A DNA stretch of 64,000 nucleotides from Pantoea latae (GCF_002077695.1 NZ_MWUE01000019.1:62001-126000), one strand, 5' to 3'; numbered from the stretch's first letter, positions 8,074-16,648 are shown. Made by a program: numbers and translations. The notes: generated by a model not told the origin, from the letters alone.

Positions 8074-9090
8074 ATGCATCTTGCTCGTTTCCCCCGTCTT
8101 TCGCTGGGCCATTTTCCCACGCCGCTGGAGCCGCTGCACAATCTGACCCGGCTGCTGGGCGGCCCGCAGCTCTGGATCAAGCGCGACGACAGCACCGGCC
8201 TCGCCACGGGCGGCAATAAAACGCGCAAGCTGGAGTTTCTGCTGGCGCAGGCGCTGGCGGAGAAGGCGGATATCGTCATTACTCAGGGCGCAACCCAGTC
8301 GAACCACGTGCGTCAGACCATTGCCGGCGCGGGGCGCCTCGGTCTGAAGGCGCAGGTTTTTCTTGAGCAGCGCGTCAGCGACTACGGCGAGGCCTATCAG
8401 CGTTCCGGCAACGTGCTGCTCGACAGGCTGCTGGGCGGCGAGATTATCGCCCATCTGCCCAACGGCACGGATATGCAGCAGGCGATGGAGCAGCACGCCG
8501 CGCAGCTGCGCGAGCAGGGGCATCGTCCTTACGTGATCCCCGGCGGCGGCTCGAACCCGATCGGCGCGCTTGGCTATGTCGCCTGCGCCCAGGAGCTGCT
8601 GTGGCAGTCGTCGGCGCAGCGTCTGCGCATCGATCACGTGGTGCACGCCACCGGCAGCAGCGGCACTCAGGCGGGGCTGGTGGCCGGTCTGTTCGCCAGC
8701 AATAGCGGCATTCCGGTGCTCGGCATTAGCGTGCGCGCGCCGAAGGAGAAACAAGAGCAGAACGTCTGGAACCTGGCGTCGCAGACGCTTGAGCTGCTGG
8801 AGGTGACGCAGCCGCTGCCGCGCGAGGCGGTGGTGGCCAACAGCGACTACGTTGGCGACGGCTACGGCATTCCCACCTCAGGTACGCTCGAGGCGCTGAC
8901 GCTGCTGGCGCAGCATGAAGGCATCCTGCTTGATCCAGTCTACTCCGCCAAAGGCTTCGCCGGCCTGGTCGATCTTATTCGTCAGGGCCGCTTCCGCCAG
9001 GATGAAAATGTGGTGTTTATCCACACCGGCGGCGCGGCGGGGCTGTTTGGCTATCAGCAGCCGCTGGAGGCGGGATTCGCCCATGGCTGA
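8074..9090 (+). CDS. D-cysteine desulfhydrase / ACC-deaminase-family PLP enzyme
   Basis: The 338-residue protein belongs to the fold-type II PLP family of D-cysteine desulfhydrase (DcyD), ACC deaminase and L-cysteate sulfo-lyase (CuyA). The PLP-binding lysine is in GGNKTRKLE (Lys49), and [13 protein letters not shown] and [14 protein letters not shown] are the expected substrate/phosphate loops. Members release H2S, sulfite or ammonia together with a 2-oxo acid. The ATG at 8074 has an AAGGAG site; an upstream in-frame ATG at 7969 lacks one. The next gene overlaps its stop by 8 bp. With a MetQNI-type importer before it and a Tau/Ssu-type importer after it, a carbon-sulfur cleaving role is favoured over ACC deamination, but this is inferred. 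Confidence 0.88.
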   Translation: MHLARFPRLSLGHFPTPLEPLHNLTRLLGGPQLWIKRDDSTGLATGGNKTRKLEFLLAQALAEKADIVITQGATQSNHVRQTIAGAGRLGLKAQVFLEQRVSDYGEAYQRSGNVLLDRLLGGEIIAHLPNGTDMQQAMEQHAAQLREQGHRPYVIPGGGSNPIGALGYVACAQELLWQSSAQRLRIDHVVHATGSSGTQAGLVAGLFASNSGIPVLGISVRAPKEKQEQNVWNLASQTLELLEVTQPLPREAVVANSDYVGDGYGIPTSGTLEALTLLAQHEGILLDPVYSAKGFAGLVDLIRQGRFRQDENVVFIHTGGAAGLFGYQQPLEAGFAHG

Positions 9091-9793
9091 GCCTTTTCTG
9101 CTCGGCGTGCTGGGCGGCATGGGGCCGCTCGCCGCGGTTGATTTTCAGTATCAGCTGCTGCGGGCGGTGAACAGCGCCAGCGACCAGCAGCAGATCCCGA
9201 TGGCGGTATGGAACGTGCCGCAAATTCCCGATCGCCAGCAGGCGCTGGCGGGTCGCGGCCCGTCGCCGCTGCCGCAGCTGATTGACGGCGTTGAGCGGCT
9301 CAACCGCATCGGCGCCAGCCATATCGTTATCGCCTGCAACACCGCGCACCACTGGTTTGAGGCGCTGCAGGCCGCCAGTCGCGCGCCGCTGCTGCATATC
9401 GCCGACGCCACGACAGAGGCGGTGGCGGCGCTGTCGCCGACGTCGGTTGGCCTGATCGCCACGCAGGGCACGCTGGACGCTGGCTGGTTCCAGCGCCGCT
9501 TTGCGCGGCACAACATCGAGACGCTGCTGCCGACGGCGGCAGAGATGGCGAGCGATTTTGTACCTGGCTGCTATGCGGTGAAGCGCGGCGATGTCGCGGC
9601 GGGCGGGGAACAGCTGGCGCGGCTGGCGCAGGCGCTGCTGGATCGCGGCGCCGAGCGGCTGGTGCTGGCCTGCACCGAAGTGCCGCTGGCGCTGCGCGCT
9701 ATCGGCTGGCAGCCGCCGCGCGCGGCGGTCGATCCGGCGGAGGCGATGGCGGCGGTCTGCGCGCGCCTCTGGCAGCAGCAGCGCTCTACTTAA
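9083..9793 (+). CDS. aspartate/glutamate racemase-family protein
   Basis: The 236-residue protein starts with the family's [12 protein letters not shown] motif and has two catalytic cysteines placed as expected: Cys85 in IACNTAHH and Cys197 in LACTEVPL. These cofactor-independent enzymes move the alpha proton of an amino acid between two thiols. The gene starts inside the previous stop (ATGGCTGA), so its product is probably made together with the DcyD-like enzyme. A natural reading is that it interconverts the D and L forms of a sulfur amino acid such as cysteine or cysteate for its partner, but aspartate or glutamate remain possible. Confidence 0.88.
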   Translation: MAEPFLLGVLGGMGPLAAVDFQYQLLRAVNSASDQQQIPMAVWNVPQIPDRQQALAGRGPSPLPQLIDGVERLNRIGASHIVIACNTAHHWFEALQAASRAPLLHIADATTEAVAALSPTSVGLIATQGTLDAGWFQRRFARHNIETLLPTAAEMASDFVPGCYAVKRGDVAAGGEQLARLAQALLDRGAERLVLACTEVPLALRAIGWQPPRAAVDPAEAMAAVCARLWQQQRST

Positions 9794-9827
9794 TTACAAC
9801 ATACTTAAATCACGTCACGCGTTCTGC

Positions 9828-9847
9828 GCGTGCGGCGGCACGCTTTT
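9828..9847 (+). terminator. short GC hairpin with T run after the racemase gene
   Basis: Arms GCGTGC and GCACGC (9828-9833, 9838-9843) with a four-base loop are followed by TTTT. The hairpin lies between the racemase gene and the TauA-like gene and could end or attenuate transcription of the first half of the cluster. Confidence 0.5.
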
Positions 9848-9880
9848 GCCTGTCGTCAGGACAGTAACAAGGAAAAAACG

Positions 9881-10885
9881 ATGAAAAAGCAGTGGGGATT
9901 GATACTTGCGGCCAGCCTGATCAGCGGCGTTAGCCACGGCGCCACGCCGGATGAGGTGCGCATCGCCTACAGCGGCGGCTCGCAGGTCATTATGCTGGCG
10001 AAGGCGGACGGCTCGCTGGATAAGGCCTTCGGCACCAAAGTGAACTGGGTGCAGTTCGCCTCGGGCGCGGATGCGCTGAACTACTTCGCCAGCAACGCCA
10101 TCGATATCGCCAACTTCGGCTCCAGTCCGGCCACGGCGGGGCTGGTGCGCAAGCTGCCGATTGAGATCGTCGGCGTCTCTGGCGTGATCGCCAGCTACGA
10201 GCGGCTGATCGGCAAGGAGGGCATTAAGGATCTGCGCGATCTCGAGGGCAAGCGCGTCGGCTATCCGCCGAACTCCACCTCGCAGTATGCGCTGGACGCG
10301 GCGATTAAGGTGCATCACCTGGATCGCAGCAAAATCACGCTGCTGCCGCTGCGTCCGGCGGAAATGGTGGCGGCGTGGCAGCGCGGCGACATCGATGCGG
10401 GCTACGTCTGGGCGCCGTTTGCGCAGCAGCTGGAGGCAGCGGGCGGCCATCAGGTGTTCGCCACCAAAGAGCTGCAGAAAGATGGCTATCTGATCTACAA
10501 CAACTATGCGGTGCGTAAAGCCTTCGCCGAGCAGTATCCGCAAATCGTCAGCGCCTTCCTGCGCGTGCACCAGCAGAAGGTGGATGAGTTCCGTCAACAT
10601 CCGGATCAAGCCGCCGCGACGGTGGCGAAAGAGGTGGGCGCGCCGGTTACTACCGCTGCCAATACCCTTTCCGGGCTGGAGTATCCCTCGATTCAGGAGC
10701 AGGCGACGGCGGCCTGGCTGGGCAAGGGCAACGATGCGGACGCCAGCGGTATCGGCCAGGCGCTGAGCAAAACCGCCAGCTTCCTCGCTGAAACCGGCGA
10801 AGTGCGCAAGCGCGACATTCCGGCAAACTGGGATGCGGCCATTAACCCGCGCTTTCTGCAGCAAGCGGCGCACGCGGCGCCATGA
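9881..10885 (+). CDS. TauA/SsuA-type periplasmic sulfonate-binding protein
   Basis: The 334-residue protein has a clear Sec signal peptide (MKKQWGLILAASLISGVSHG, cleavage near residue 21) and the NMT1/OpuAC-like fold of taurine and alkanesulfonate binding proteins. Typical blocks are WVQFASGADALNYFAS, IDIANFGSSPATAGL, GKRVGYPPNSTSQYAL and WQRGDIDAGYVWAP. The ATG at 9881 is preceded by AACAAGGAAAA. It heads a tightly overlapping operon of permease, ATPase, M20 amidohydrolase and flavin monooxygenase, so its ligand is probably the compound those enzymes act on. Sulfonate import is what the family usually does; the true ligand may be another organosulfur compound. Confidence 0.9.
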   Translation: MKKQWGLILAASLISGVSHGATPDEVRIAYSGGSQVIMLAKADGSLDKAFGTKVNWVQFASGADALNYFASNAIDIANFGSSPATAGLVRKLPIEIVGVSGVIASYERLIGKEGIKDLRDLEGKRVGYPPNSTSQYALDAAIKVHHLDRSKITLLPLRPAEMVAAWQRGDIDAGYVWAPFAQQLEAAGGHQVFATKELQKDGYLIYNNYAVRKAFAEQYPQIVSAFLRVHQQKVDEFRQHPDQAAATVAKEVGAPVTTAANTLSGLEYPSIQEQATAAWLGKGNDADASGIGQALSKTASFLAETGEVRKRDIPANWDAAINPRFLQQAAHAAP

Positions 10886-11655
10886 GGCTGCGTAGCAAAG
10901 TCGGCGTCAGCGTACTTTCCGTGACGCTGTTTTTTCTGCTGTGGCAGACGGCGGCGACGCGGCAGTGGGTCGATCCGCTGCTGCTGCCGTCGCTGACCGA
11001 CATCGGTTTGACCGCGCAGGAGCTGGTGAGTGACGGCTATCGTCAGGTGCCGCTGTGGCAGAACATCGCCGTCAGCCTGGCGCGTTCGCTCGGCGCCTTC
11101 GCCTGCGCCATCGCGCTCGGCGTGCCGCTCGGGCTGTTGATGGGCATGTCGGAGCCGCTGGCGGCGGCGCTGAATCCCTTTGTGCAGTTCCTGCGCCCGC
11201 TGCCGAAAATCGCTCTGATCCCGCTGGCGGTGGTGTGGCTTGGCATCGGCGAGGCATCAAAGTTTTTCCTGATCTTTATTGCCACCTTTTTAAGCGTGGT
11301 GGTCGGCGCCCAGGCGGCGGTAGAGCGGCTGGCGCGCGCCAGGATCCGCGTCGCGCAGACGCTGGGCGCCACCCAACGCCAGATTTTCCTGCGCGTGGTG
11401 CTGCCGGACACGCTGCCCGATCTCTTCACCACCGTCCGCCTCTCGATCGGCATCGGCTGGACCTCGCTGATCGCCGCTGAAATGGTGGCAGCTAACTCCG
11501 GCCTCGGCTGGATGGTGATCAACGCCAGCGCCTATCTGCGCACCGATATCGTGATGCTCGGCATATTGCTGCTCGGCGGCATCGGCTATCTGCTCGACCT
11601 GCTGCTGCTCGGCCTGCAGCGCTGGCTGGTGCCCTGGGCCGGGAGAGACGCATGA
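10882..11655 (+). CDS. TauC/SsuC-type ABC transporter permease
   Basis: The 257-residue membrane protein has about six hydrophobic segments and the EAA-loop region near AQTLGATQRQIFLRVVLPDTLP. The block NPFVQFLRPLPKIALIPLAVVWLGIGEASK is typical of the sulfonate/nitrate/taurine permease family. It overlaps the binding-protein gene by four bases (ATGA) and the ATPase gene by four bases. It forms the membrane channel of the importer. Confidence 0.92.
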   Translation: MRLRSKVGVSVLSVTLFFLLWQTAATRQWVDPLLLPSLTDIGLTAQELVSDGYRQVPLWQNIAVSLARSLGAFACAIALGVPLGLLMGMSEPLAAALNPFVQFLRPLPKIALIPLAVVWLGIGEASKFFLIFIATFLSVVVGAQAAVERLARARIRVAQTLGATQRQIFLRVVLPDTLPDLFTTVRLSIGIGWTSLIAAEMVAANSGLGWMVINASAYLRTDIVMLGILLLGGIGYLLDLLLLGLQRWLVPWAGRDA

Positions 11656-12440
11656 ACGAACATATCTCTCTACAGCAGGTCACGCTGCGCTTTGAGACGC
11701 TGACGGTGCTGGAAAATATCGACCTCAGCCTGACCAAAGGGGAGTTCGTGGTGCTGCTCGGCCCCTCTGGCTGCGGCAAATCCACCATTCTCAACCTGCT
11801 GGCGGGCTTTACTCAGCCGCAGCAGGGGCGCGTGCTGTGCGGCGGCGAGCCGGTGCGTCAGCCGCATCCGTCGCGCGGCATGATCTTCCAGCAGCCGAAC
11901 CTGTTTCCCTGGCTCAACGTGCTGGAGAACGTCACATTTGGCCCGCGCCTGCGCAAGCATAACCGCGCAGAGGTCGACGCCCGCGCGCGCGAATGGCTGG
12001 CGCGCGTCGGCCTGGCGGGCTTTGAAGATCACGCGCCCTGGCAGCTTTCCGGCGGCATGAAGCAGCGGGTGGCGCTGGCGCGCGCCTGGCTGCCTGGCCC
12101 GGAGGTGCTGCTGCTGGATGAGCCGTTTGGCGCGCTCGACGCGCAGACCCGCATGATGATGCAGGAGCTGCTGCGCGCCGCCTGGCTTGAGACCCAGACC
12201 ACGCTGCTGTTCGTCACTCATGACGTGGAAGAGGCGCTGTTCCTCGCCGACCGCGTTCTGGTGATGTCGGCGCGTCCAGGCCGCATCGTCGAGGATATCC
12301 GGCTGCCGTTTGGCCGCGAGCGGGATATCGAAACCCTGGCCAGCGAGCCGCACTACGGCGATATCAAACATCATGTGTTACAGCGCGTGCGTCAGGAGGC
12401 GAAACGCCATCTGGCGCCGCTCAACGAGGGGGAAAGATGA
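11652..12440 (+). CDS. TauB/SsuB-type ABC transporter ATPase
   Basis: The 262-residue ATPase has Walker A GPSGCGKST, Q-loop FQQPNLFPW, signature LSGGMKQRVALARA, Walker B VLLLDEPFGALD and the H-loop FVTHDVEEA. The C-terminal GRIVEDIRLPF is typical for the TauB/SsuB group. It is coupled by ATGA overlaps both to the permease gene and to the amidohydrolase gene, which places import and the first enzymatic step in one operon. Confidence 0.93.
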   Translation: MNEHISLQQVTLRFETLTVLENIDLSLTKGEFVVLLGPSGCGKSTILNLLAGFTQPQQGRVLCGGEPVRQPHPSRGMIFQQPNLFPWLNVLENVTFGPRLRKHNRAEVDARAREWLARVGLAGFEDHAPWQLSGGMKQRVALARAWLPGPEVLLLDEPFGALDAQTRMMMQELLRAAWLETQTTLLFVTHDVEEALFLADRVLVMSARPGRIVEDIRLPFGRERDIETLASEPHYGDIKHHVLQRVRQEAKRHLAPLNEGER

Positions 12441-13648
12441 CCATGAGTATGCTCCGACAGCAGCTGGAAAACAGCCTGGAAAGGGATGGCGCGCGCTACG
12501 TCGCGCTGTCGAAGGCGATCTTCGAACGGCCGGAAACCGGCAACAACGAGTACTTCGCCAGCGAGCAGCTGACGCAGCTGCTGGCGGCGCAGGGCTTTGC
12601 GGTGACGCGCAACGTGGCGGGACACGAGACCGCGTTTTATGCCGTGAAAGATAGCGGCAAACCTGGCGCGACGGTTGCCTTTCTCGCCGAGTACGATGCG
12701 CTGATCGGCATCGGCCACGCCTGCGGCCATAATCTGATCGGCGTCACCAGCGTGGCGGCGGCGATCGCGCTGGCCGAGACGCTGCCGCAGACCGGCGGCC
12801 GCGTGGTGGTATTAGGCACGCCGGCGGAAGAGGGCGGTCTGGCGGGGCCGGGCGGGCCGAAAGGCAACGTGAAAAAACGCTTTGTCGAAGCGGGCCTGCT
12901 CGACAGCGTCGATGCGGCGCTGATGGCGCATCCGGCAGGGAAGACGCGGCTTACCGAGGCGACGCTGGCGAATAACCACCTCTATTTTCATTTTTACGGC
13001 AGGCCGTCGCACGCCGCCAGCGCGCCGCATGAAGGCCTCAATGCCCTCGACGCGCTGGTGCTGCTCTACAACGGCATCAGCGTGCTGCGCCAGCAGCTGC
13101 CGGATGGCGTGCGGGTGCACGGCATTATCACCAACGGCGGCCAGGCGCCGAACGTGATCCCTGAATACGCGGCGGCGCACTACTACATTCGCGCCGACAG
13201 TCGCGAGCAGGTAGAGGCGCTTGAGCCGCGTTTGCGCGCCATCGCCGACGGCGTGGCGCTGGCTACCGGCACGCGGGTAGTGATCGATCATCAGGTCGGG
13301 CCGCGCGACTTTCTGCTCAATCCTGCCCTTGATGCGCTGCTGCTGGAAGAGCTGACGGCGGCGGGCGAGCAGGTCGACCTGTCGCCTCAGCGCAGCAAGG
13401 TCTCCACCGACGCGGGGGATATCAGCCACGCGGTGCCGACGGCGCATCCCTGGCTGAAAATCGGCCCTGACGATCTTATTTTCCATACCGTGCCGTTTCG
13501 CGAAGCGGCGAATTCTGAACAGGGCTATCAGGCGCTGATCGTCGGCGCGCGCGTGCTGGCGCGCGTCGGGCTGCGCCTGCTGACCGACGCCGACGCGCTG
13601 CAGCGCGTTAAAACGGACTTCACCGCTCAAAGGAGGATCGCATCGTGA
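12437..13648 (+). CDS. M20-family amidohydrolase / N-acyl amino acid deacylase
   Basis: The 403-residue metallohydrolase has the M20 metal-binding motifs GIGHACGHNL (91-100), TPAEEGG (128-134) and GRPSHAASAPHEG, and the small dimerisation domain in the middle. Relatives remove acyl groups from amino acids (N-acetylcysteine derivatives in B. subtilis YxeP/YtnL, aminobenzoyl-glutamate in AbgB). It overlaps the ATPase gene before it and the flavin monooxygenase gene after it by four bases each. That same trio of importer, M20 deacylase and LLM monooxygenase occurs in the B. subtilis yxe and ytm operons for S-substituted cysteine breakdown, so deacylation of an N-acyl sulfur amino acid is a reasoned guess. 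A second ATG lies six bases downstream. Confidence 0.88.
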   Translation: MTMSMLRQQLENSLERDGARYVALSKAIFERPETGNNEYFASEQLTQLLAAQGFAVTRNVAGHETAFYAVKDSGKPGATVAFLAEYDALIGIGHACGHNLIGVTSVAAAIALAETLPQTGGRVVVLGTPAEEGGLAGPGGPKGNVKKRFVEAGLLDSVDAALMAHPAGKTRLTEATLANNHLYFHFYGRPSHAASAPHEGLNALDALVLLYNGISVLRQQLPDGVRVHGIITNGGQAPNVIPEYAAAHYYIRADSREQVEALEPRLRAIADGVALATGTRVVIDHQVGPRDFLLNPALDALLLEELTAAGEQVDLSPQRSKVSTDAGDISHAVPTAHPWLKIGPDDLIFHTVPFREAANSEQGYQALIVGARVLARVGLRLLTDADALQRVKTDFTAQRRIAS

Positions 13649-14943
13649 CGCCATCTCATCGCAGAAAACTGAAAACCCTGGTCGGCGCGGCCAGCGTTAT
13701 CGCGGCAGGCAACGACAGCGCGCCCGATACCGGCATTAAGCGCGCCATCGCGCTGGCGAAAATCGCCGAGCGCGAGAAGATTACCGGCCTCTTTACCGCC
13801 GATCTGCTGCAGGCGGATCCTGCCGGACTGGCGGGCACCACCGGCAGTCAGGATCCGCTGTTGGCGCTGGCGGCGCTGAGTCAGGCCACCTCCCATATCG
13901 GCCTGATCGCCACTGTCAGCACCAGCTGGCTGCATCCCTACCATCTGGCGCGCCAGATCGGCACGCTCGATCATCTCAGCGGCGGCCGCGCCGGCTGGAA
14001 TGCGGTGACCTCATCGGTTGGCGAAGAGAATTTCGGCGAGGGCGCGCTGCCGCCGCCGGAAGCGCGCTATGCACGCGCCAGCGAATTCATTGAGGTCATT
14101 AATGCGCTGTTCGACGCCAACCAGCGCGATGCGGTGCAGCGCACCGCCAGCGGCGGCATCAGAATTGATCCTGCGAAGCTAAAGGCGATTCACTATCGCG
14201 GCGACTACTTTCAGGTCGCCGGGCCGCTGAACGTGCCGCCGCCGCCGCAGCGTCGGCCGGTTCAGTTCCAGGCCGGGCAGTCAGAGGCGGGCGTTTCGCT
14301 CGGCGCGCGCTTTGCCGAGGTGATTTACACCTCGCAGCCGACCTTTGAAGCGGCGCAGACGTTTGTTGCCGACGTGCAGCAGCGCGCGCGGCGTTTCGGT
14401 CGTGAACATAACCCGCCGCTGATCATGAACTCTTTCCACGCCATTATCGGCGAGAGCGACGCCGACGTAGCGCGCCGCCTGCGCGAAAAGCATGAGCGCA
14501 TTAACTATGAGCAGGGCAGACTGCGCGTCGCCGATATGCTGGGCGGCGAACTCGACCTGCGCGATCTGCCGCTCGACCAGCCGCTGCCCGCCGCGCTGAT
14601 CCCGGCGCTGGCACAGGTGCATCGCCGTCAGGGCCGCGCCGCCATCTTCCGCCGCTTTGCGCTGGAGGGGCTGACGCTGCGCGAGCTGATTATTAAAGCA
14701 GAGGAGACCGGCCACTGGTTTACTGCGGGTACGCCGGAAACGCTGGCCGACGCGATCGAACAGCGCTATCAGGCGGGCGTGCTGGATGTGATTTCGCTGC
14801 ACGGCCTGGGGCAGCCGGATCAAGAGGATTTAATGCTGAACGGGCTGCTGCCGGAATTGCGCAGACGCGATTTGCTGGACGGTGATTATGTAGGGGATGA
14901 TTTCCGATCGAGCCTGGAGCTGGCGCCGCTGCCGCAGGTTTAA
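13645..14943 (+). CDS. luciferase-like FMN-dependent monooxygenase (NtaA/SnaA/DszA/YxeK group)
   Basis: The 432-residue protein belongs to the flavin-dependent two-component monooxygenases of the luciferase-like superfamily. Marks of the NtaA/SnaA/YxeK group are the GLFTADLLQADP region near residue 50, STSWLHPYHLARQIGTLDHLSGGRAGWNAVTS, and PVQFQAGQSEAG. Members use reduced FMN from a separate reductase to cleave C-N or C-S bonds, and YxeK opens an S-substituted N-acetylcysteine. No flavin reductase gene is present in the window. The start is a GTG at 13645 overlapping the M20 stop. It is the last gene before the second tRNA-Asn, which is on the opposite strand. A C-S cleaving role is inferred. 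Confidence 0.88.
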   Translation: MTPSHRRKLKTLVGAASVIAAGNDSAPDTGIKRAIALAKIAEREKITGLFTADLLQADPAGLAGTTGSQDPLLALAALSQATSHIGLIATVSTSWLHPYHLARQIGTLDHLSGGRAGWNAVTSSVGEENFGEGALPPPEARYARASEFIEVINALFDANQRDAVQRTASGGIRIDPAKLKAIHYRGDYFQVAGPLNVPPPPQRRPVQFQAGQSEAGVSLGARFAEVIYTSQPTFEAAQTFVADVQQRARRFGREHNPPLIMNSFHAIIGESDADVARRLREKHERINYEQGRLRVADMLGGELDLRDLPLDQPLPAALIPALAQVHRRQGRAAIFRRFALEGLTLRELIIKAEETGHWFTAGTPETLADAIEQRYQAGVLDVISLHGLGQPDQEDLMLNGLLPELRRRDLLDGDYVGDDFRSSLELAPLPQV

Positions 14944-15069
14944 TCGCGCTGCGGCGTTTTGATTCGCGCTGCGTGCCTGTTTTATGCTGTATTGCGATAT
15001 CGAACTGCCGGCTGGCTCGCCCTGTAAGCTTCACGTATAGCTTTCTCAGACAGCCTCGCCAAAAAAGCA

Positions 15070-15100
15070 AAAAGCCCGCTCAGGTTTCCCTGAGCGGGCT
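15070..15100 (-). terminator. Rho-independent terminator of the second tRNA-Asn gene
   Basis: Arms at 15073-15084 and 15089-15100 with the same loop as at 617-648. It ends in a T run on the minus strand. Confidence 0.85.
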
Positions 15101-15110
15101 TTTCTAAATC

Positions 15111-15186
15111 TGGCTCCTCTGACTGGACTCGAACCAGTGACATACGGATTAACAGTCCGCCGTTCTACCGACTGAACTACAGAGGA
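15111..15186 (-). tRNA. tRNA-Asn (anticodon GTT), copy 2
   Basis: This 76-nt gene is identical to copy 1 at 658-733, in the same orientation, with the CCA end encoded at 15111-15113. The direct repeat extends beyond the gene on both sides: terminator hairpin, and the GGAATCG..GAACGGGGCG leader. Asn tRNA genes are common integration sites for genomic islands, but no integrase lies nearby. Confidence 0.97.
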
Positions 15187-15204
15187 ATCGTTGGAACGGG
15201 GCGA

Positions 15205-15233
15205 ATAGTAGCGACGCCGTTCTGGCTTGTCAA
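15205..15233 (-). promoter_or_regulatory. sigma-70 promoter of tRNA-Asn copy 2
   Basis: On the minus strand a -35 TTGACA (15228-15233), a 17-bp spacer and a -10 TACTAT (15205-15210) are followed by a GC-rich discriminator. Confidence 0.8.
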
Positions 15234-15692
15234 AGCACGATTTCACTTTTCCCGACTGAACGCTCGCAAAAGCAGCGGTTTGCCGCTTTTTCAACAGATT
15301 CGGCGAGATTTCAAACTGCCAACAGGATCTCACTTTAAACGCATTTCCCCGCAGATGTTAGATGCGTGTCAAAGTTTTGTTATTTGCCGATGTTAAAACA
15401 ACTGTTTCAGTGCTTTTATGATAAAAATTTCAAAAACAAGATTAATGGAATAAATAAACTGCTTATCATCACGGCCGAAATAATTCGCAAAAAGTGGAAC
15501 GTGATTTTAAAAATATATCCAGCAGAAACAACAGATTGTAAAAAGGAGGGGTTGGTCACAAAAAAGCGCGAACGCCGAGCCTTACCTCTATAAACAGACC
15601 GGAATCCGCCAGCAACGTTGAGTGAATGTAAAAGATATTTTTCATTCGCGGTATCAGCAGCGTCGGCAAGTTAACGACAATAAGGGTTACTC
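15234..15692. other. AT-rich regulatory region before the sugar transporter operon
   Basis: About 460 bp of clearly AT-rich DNA separate the tRNA promoter from the sugar-binding protein gene. A 75-codon open frame at 15366-15593 has an unlikely composition and no convincing ribosome site, so it is not called. The right end holds an imperfect 24-bp palindrome at 15624-15647 and the ribosome site AATAAGGG before the start at 15693. Confidence 0.5.
15624..15647. promoter_or_regulatory. imperfect palindrome, candidate operator of the sugar transporter operon
   Basis: The outer arms GAATG (15624-15628) and CATTC (15643-15647) are followed inward by A-rich and T-rich segments that also pair. It lies 45-70 bp before the start codon at 15693, a usual position for a repressor or CRP-like site. 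No regulator gene is adjacent. Confidence 0.35.
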
Positions 15693-16616
15693 ATGAACAT
15701 CAAAAAAACACTCGCTGTCACGCTGTTAGCCTGCATGTTGCCCGCCGCCGCGATGGCGAAAGATCTCTCCGTTGGCGTCTCGATGGCGCTGTTTGACGAC
15801 AACTTCCTGACCATCCTGCGCACCGCGATGCAGAAAGAGATGCAGAAAGAGGGCGTGCAGGGACAGCTAGAGGACGCTAAAGGCGATGTCTCGCAGCAGC
15901 TGCAGCAGGTGCAGAACTTTATTGGCCAGGGCGTCGACGCCATCATCGTCAATCCGGTGGATACCAACGCCGTCAAGCCGATCATGGACCAGGCCACCAA
16001 AGCGGGCATCCCGCTGATCTTCGTTAACCGCCGTCCGCAGGCGGAGCTGACCGACAAAATGGCCTATGTGGGATCGGACTCTGAACTGGCGGGCCGCCTG
16101 CAGATGGAAGCGCTGGCGAAGGCGCTGAACGGCAAAGGCAACGTCGCGATTCTGATGGGCGACCTCGCCAACGAATCCACGCGCGACCGTACCAAAGGGG
16201 TCGAAGCGGTGGTGGCGAAATATCCCGGTATCAAAGTGGTACAGAAGCAAACCGCAAAATTTATGCGTAACGACGCGGTAGACGTGGTCAGCAACTGGCT
16301 GACCGCAGGCGACGATATTCAGGCTATCGCCTCCAACAACGACGAGATGGCTATCGGCGCGCTGCAGGCGCTGGGCAAAAACCCCAACCATATCCTGATC
16401 GCCGGCGTGGACGGCACCCCGGACGCGCTGCAGATGCTGAAGAACGGCAAGATGGTCGCCACGGTGTTCCAGGACGCCAAAGGGCAGGGCGAAGGCGCGG
16501 TGCAGGCCGCCGTTAAGCTGGCGAAGGGCGAAAAAGTGCAGAAAGTCATCGATATCCCCTATCAGCTGATCACCAAAGATAATATGCAGCAGTTCGTTAA
16601 CCGTAATCAGAAATAA
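15693..16616 (+). CDS. periplasmic sugar-binding protein (RbsB type, possibly inositol/rhizopine class)
   Basis: The 307-residue protein has a Sec signal peptide (MNIKKTLAVTLLACMLPAAAMA) and the two-lobed fold of ribose/galactose/inositol binding proteins. Key blocks are QNFIGQGVDAIIVNPVDT, IPLIFVNRR, AYVGSDSELAG, IASNNDEMAIGALQAL and IAGVDGTPDAL. It delivers a sugar or cyclitol to the ATPase and permease encoded directly downstream. The sequence impression is nearer to inositol/rhizopine-type than to ribose proteins, but the ligand is not settled. No sugar kinase or catabolic gene follows, so metabolism must be encoded elsewhere. Confidence 0.9.
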   Translation: MNIKKTLAVTLLACMLPAAAMAKDLSVGVSMALFDDNFLTILRTAMQKEMQKEGVQGQLEDAKGDVSQQLQQVQNFIGQGVDAIIVNPVDTNAVKPIMDQATKAGIPLIFVNRRPQAELTDKMAYVGSDSELAGRLQMEALAKALNGKGNVAILMGDLANESTRDRTKGVEAVVAKYPGIKVVQKQTAKFMRNDAVDVVSNWLTAGDDIQAIASNNDEMAIGALQALGKNPNHILIAGVDGTPDALQMLKNGKMVATVFQDAKGQGEGAVQAAVKLAKGEKVQKVIDIPYQLITKDNMQQFVNRNQK

Positions 16617-16648
16617 CCGATCCCGACTCAGCCGTACGGAGGTGATGT

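Noticed and set aside
8074..9090. ACC deaminase as the function of the DcyD-like enzyme
   Set aside because: Same family, but the sulfur-type neighbours and overlapping racemase favour a C-S lyase; sequence alone cannot exclude it.
658..15186. A classical integrative genomic island at the tRNA-Asn genes
   Set aside because: No integrase, transposase or mobility gene is present, and the genes inside have the same GC-rich codon use as the flanks. Only the duplicated tRNA itself argues for it.
15366..15593. 75-codon frame in the AT-rich region after tRNA-Asn copy 2
   Set aside because: No convincing ribosome site or family; lysine/isoleucine-rich composition expected from AT-rich intergenic DNA.
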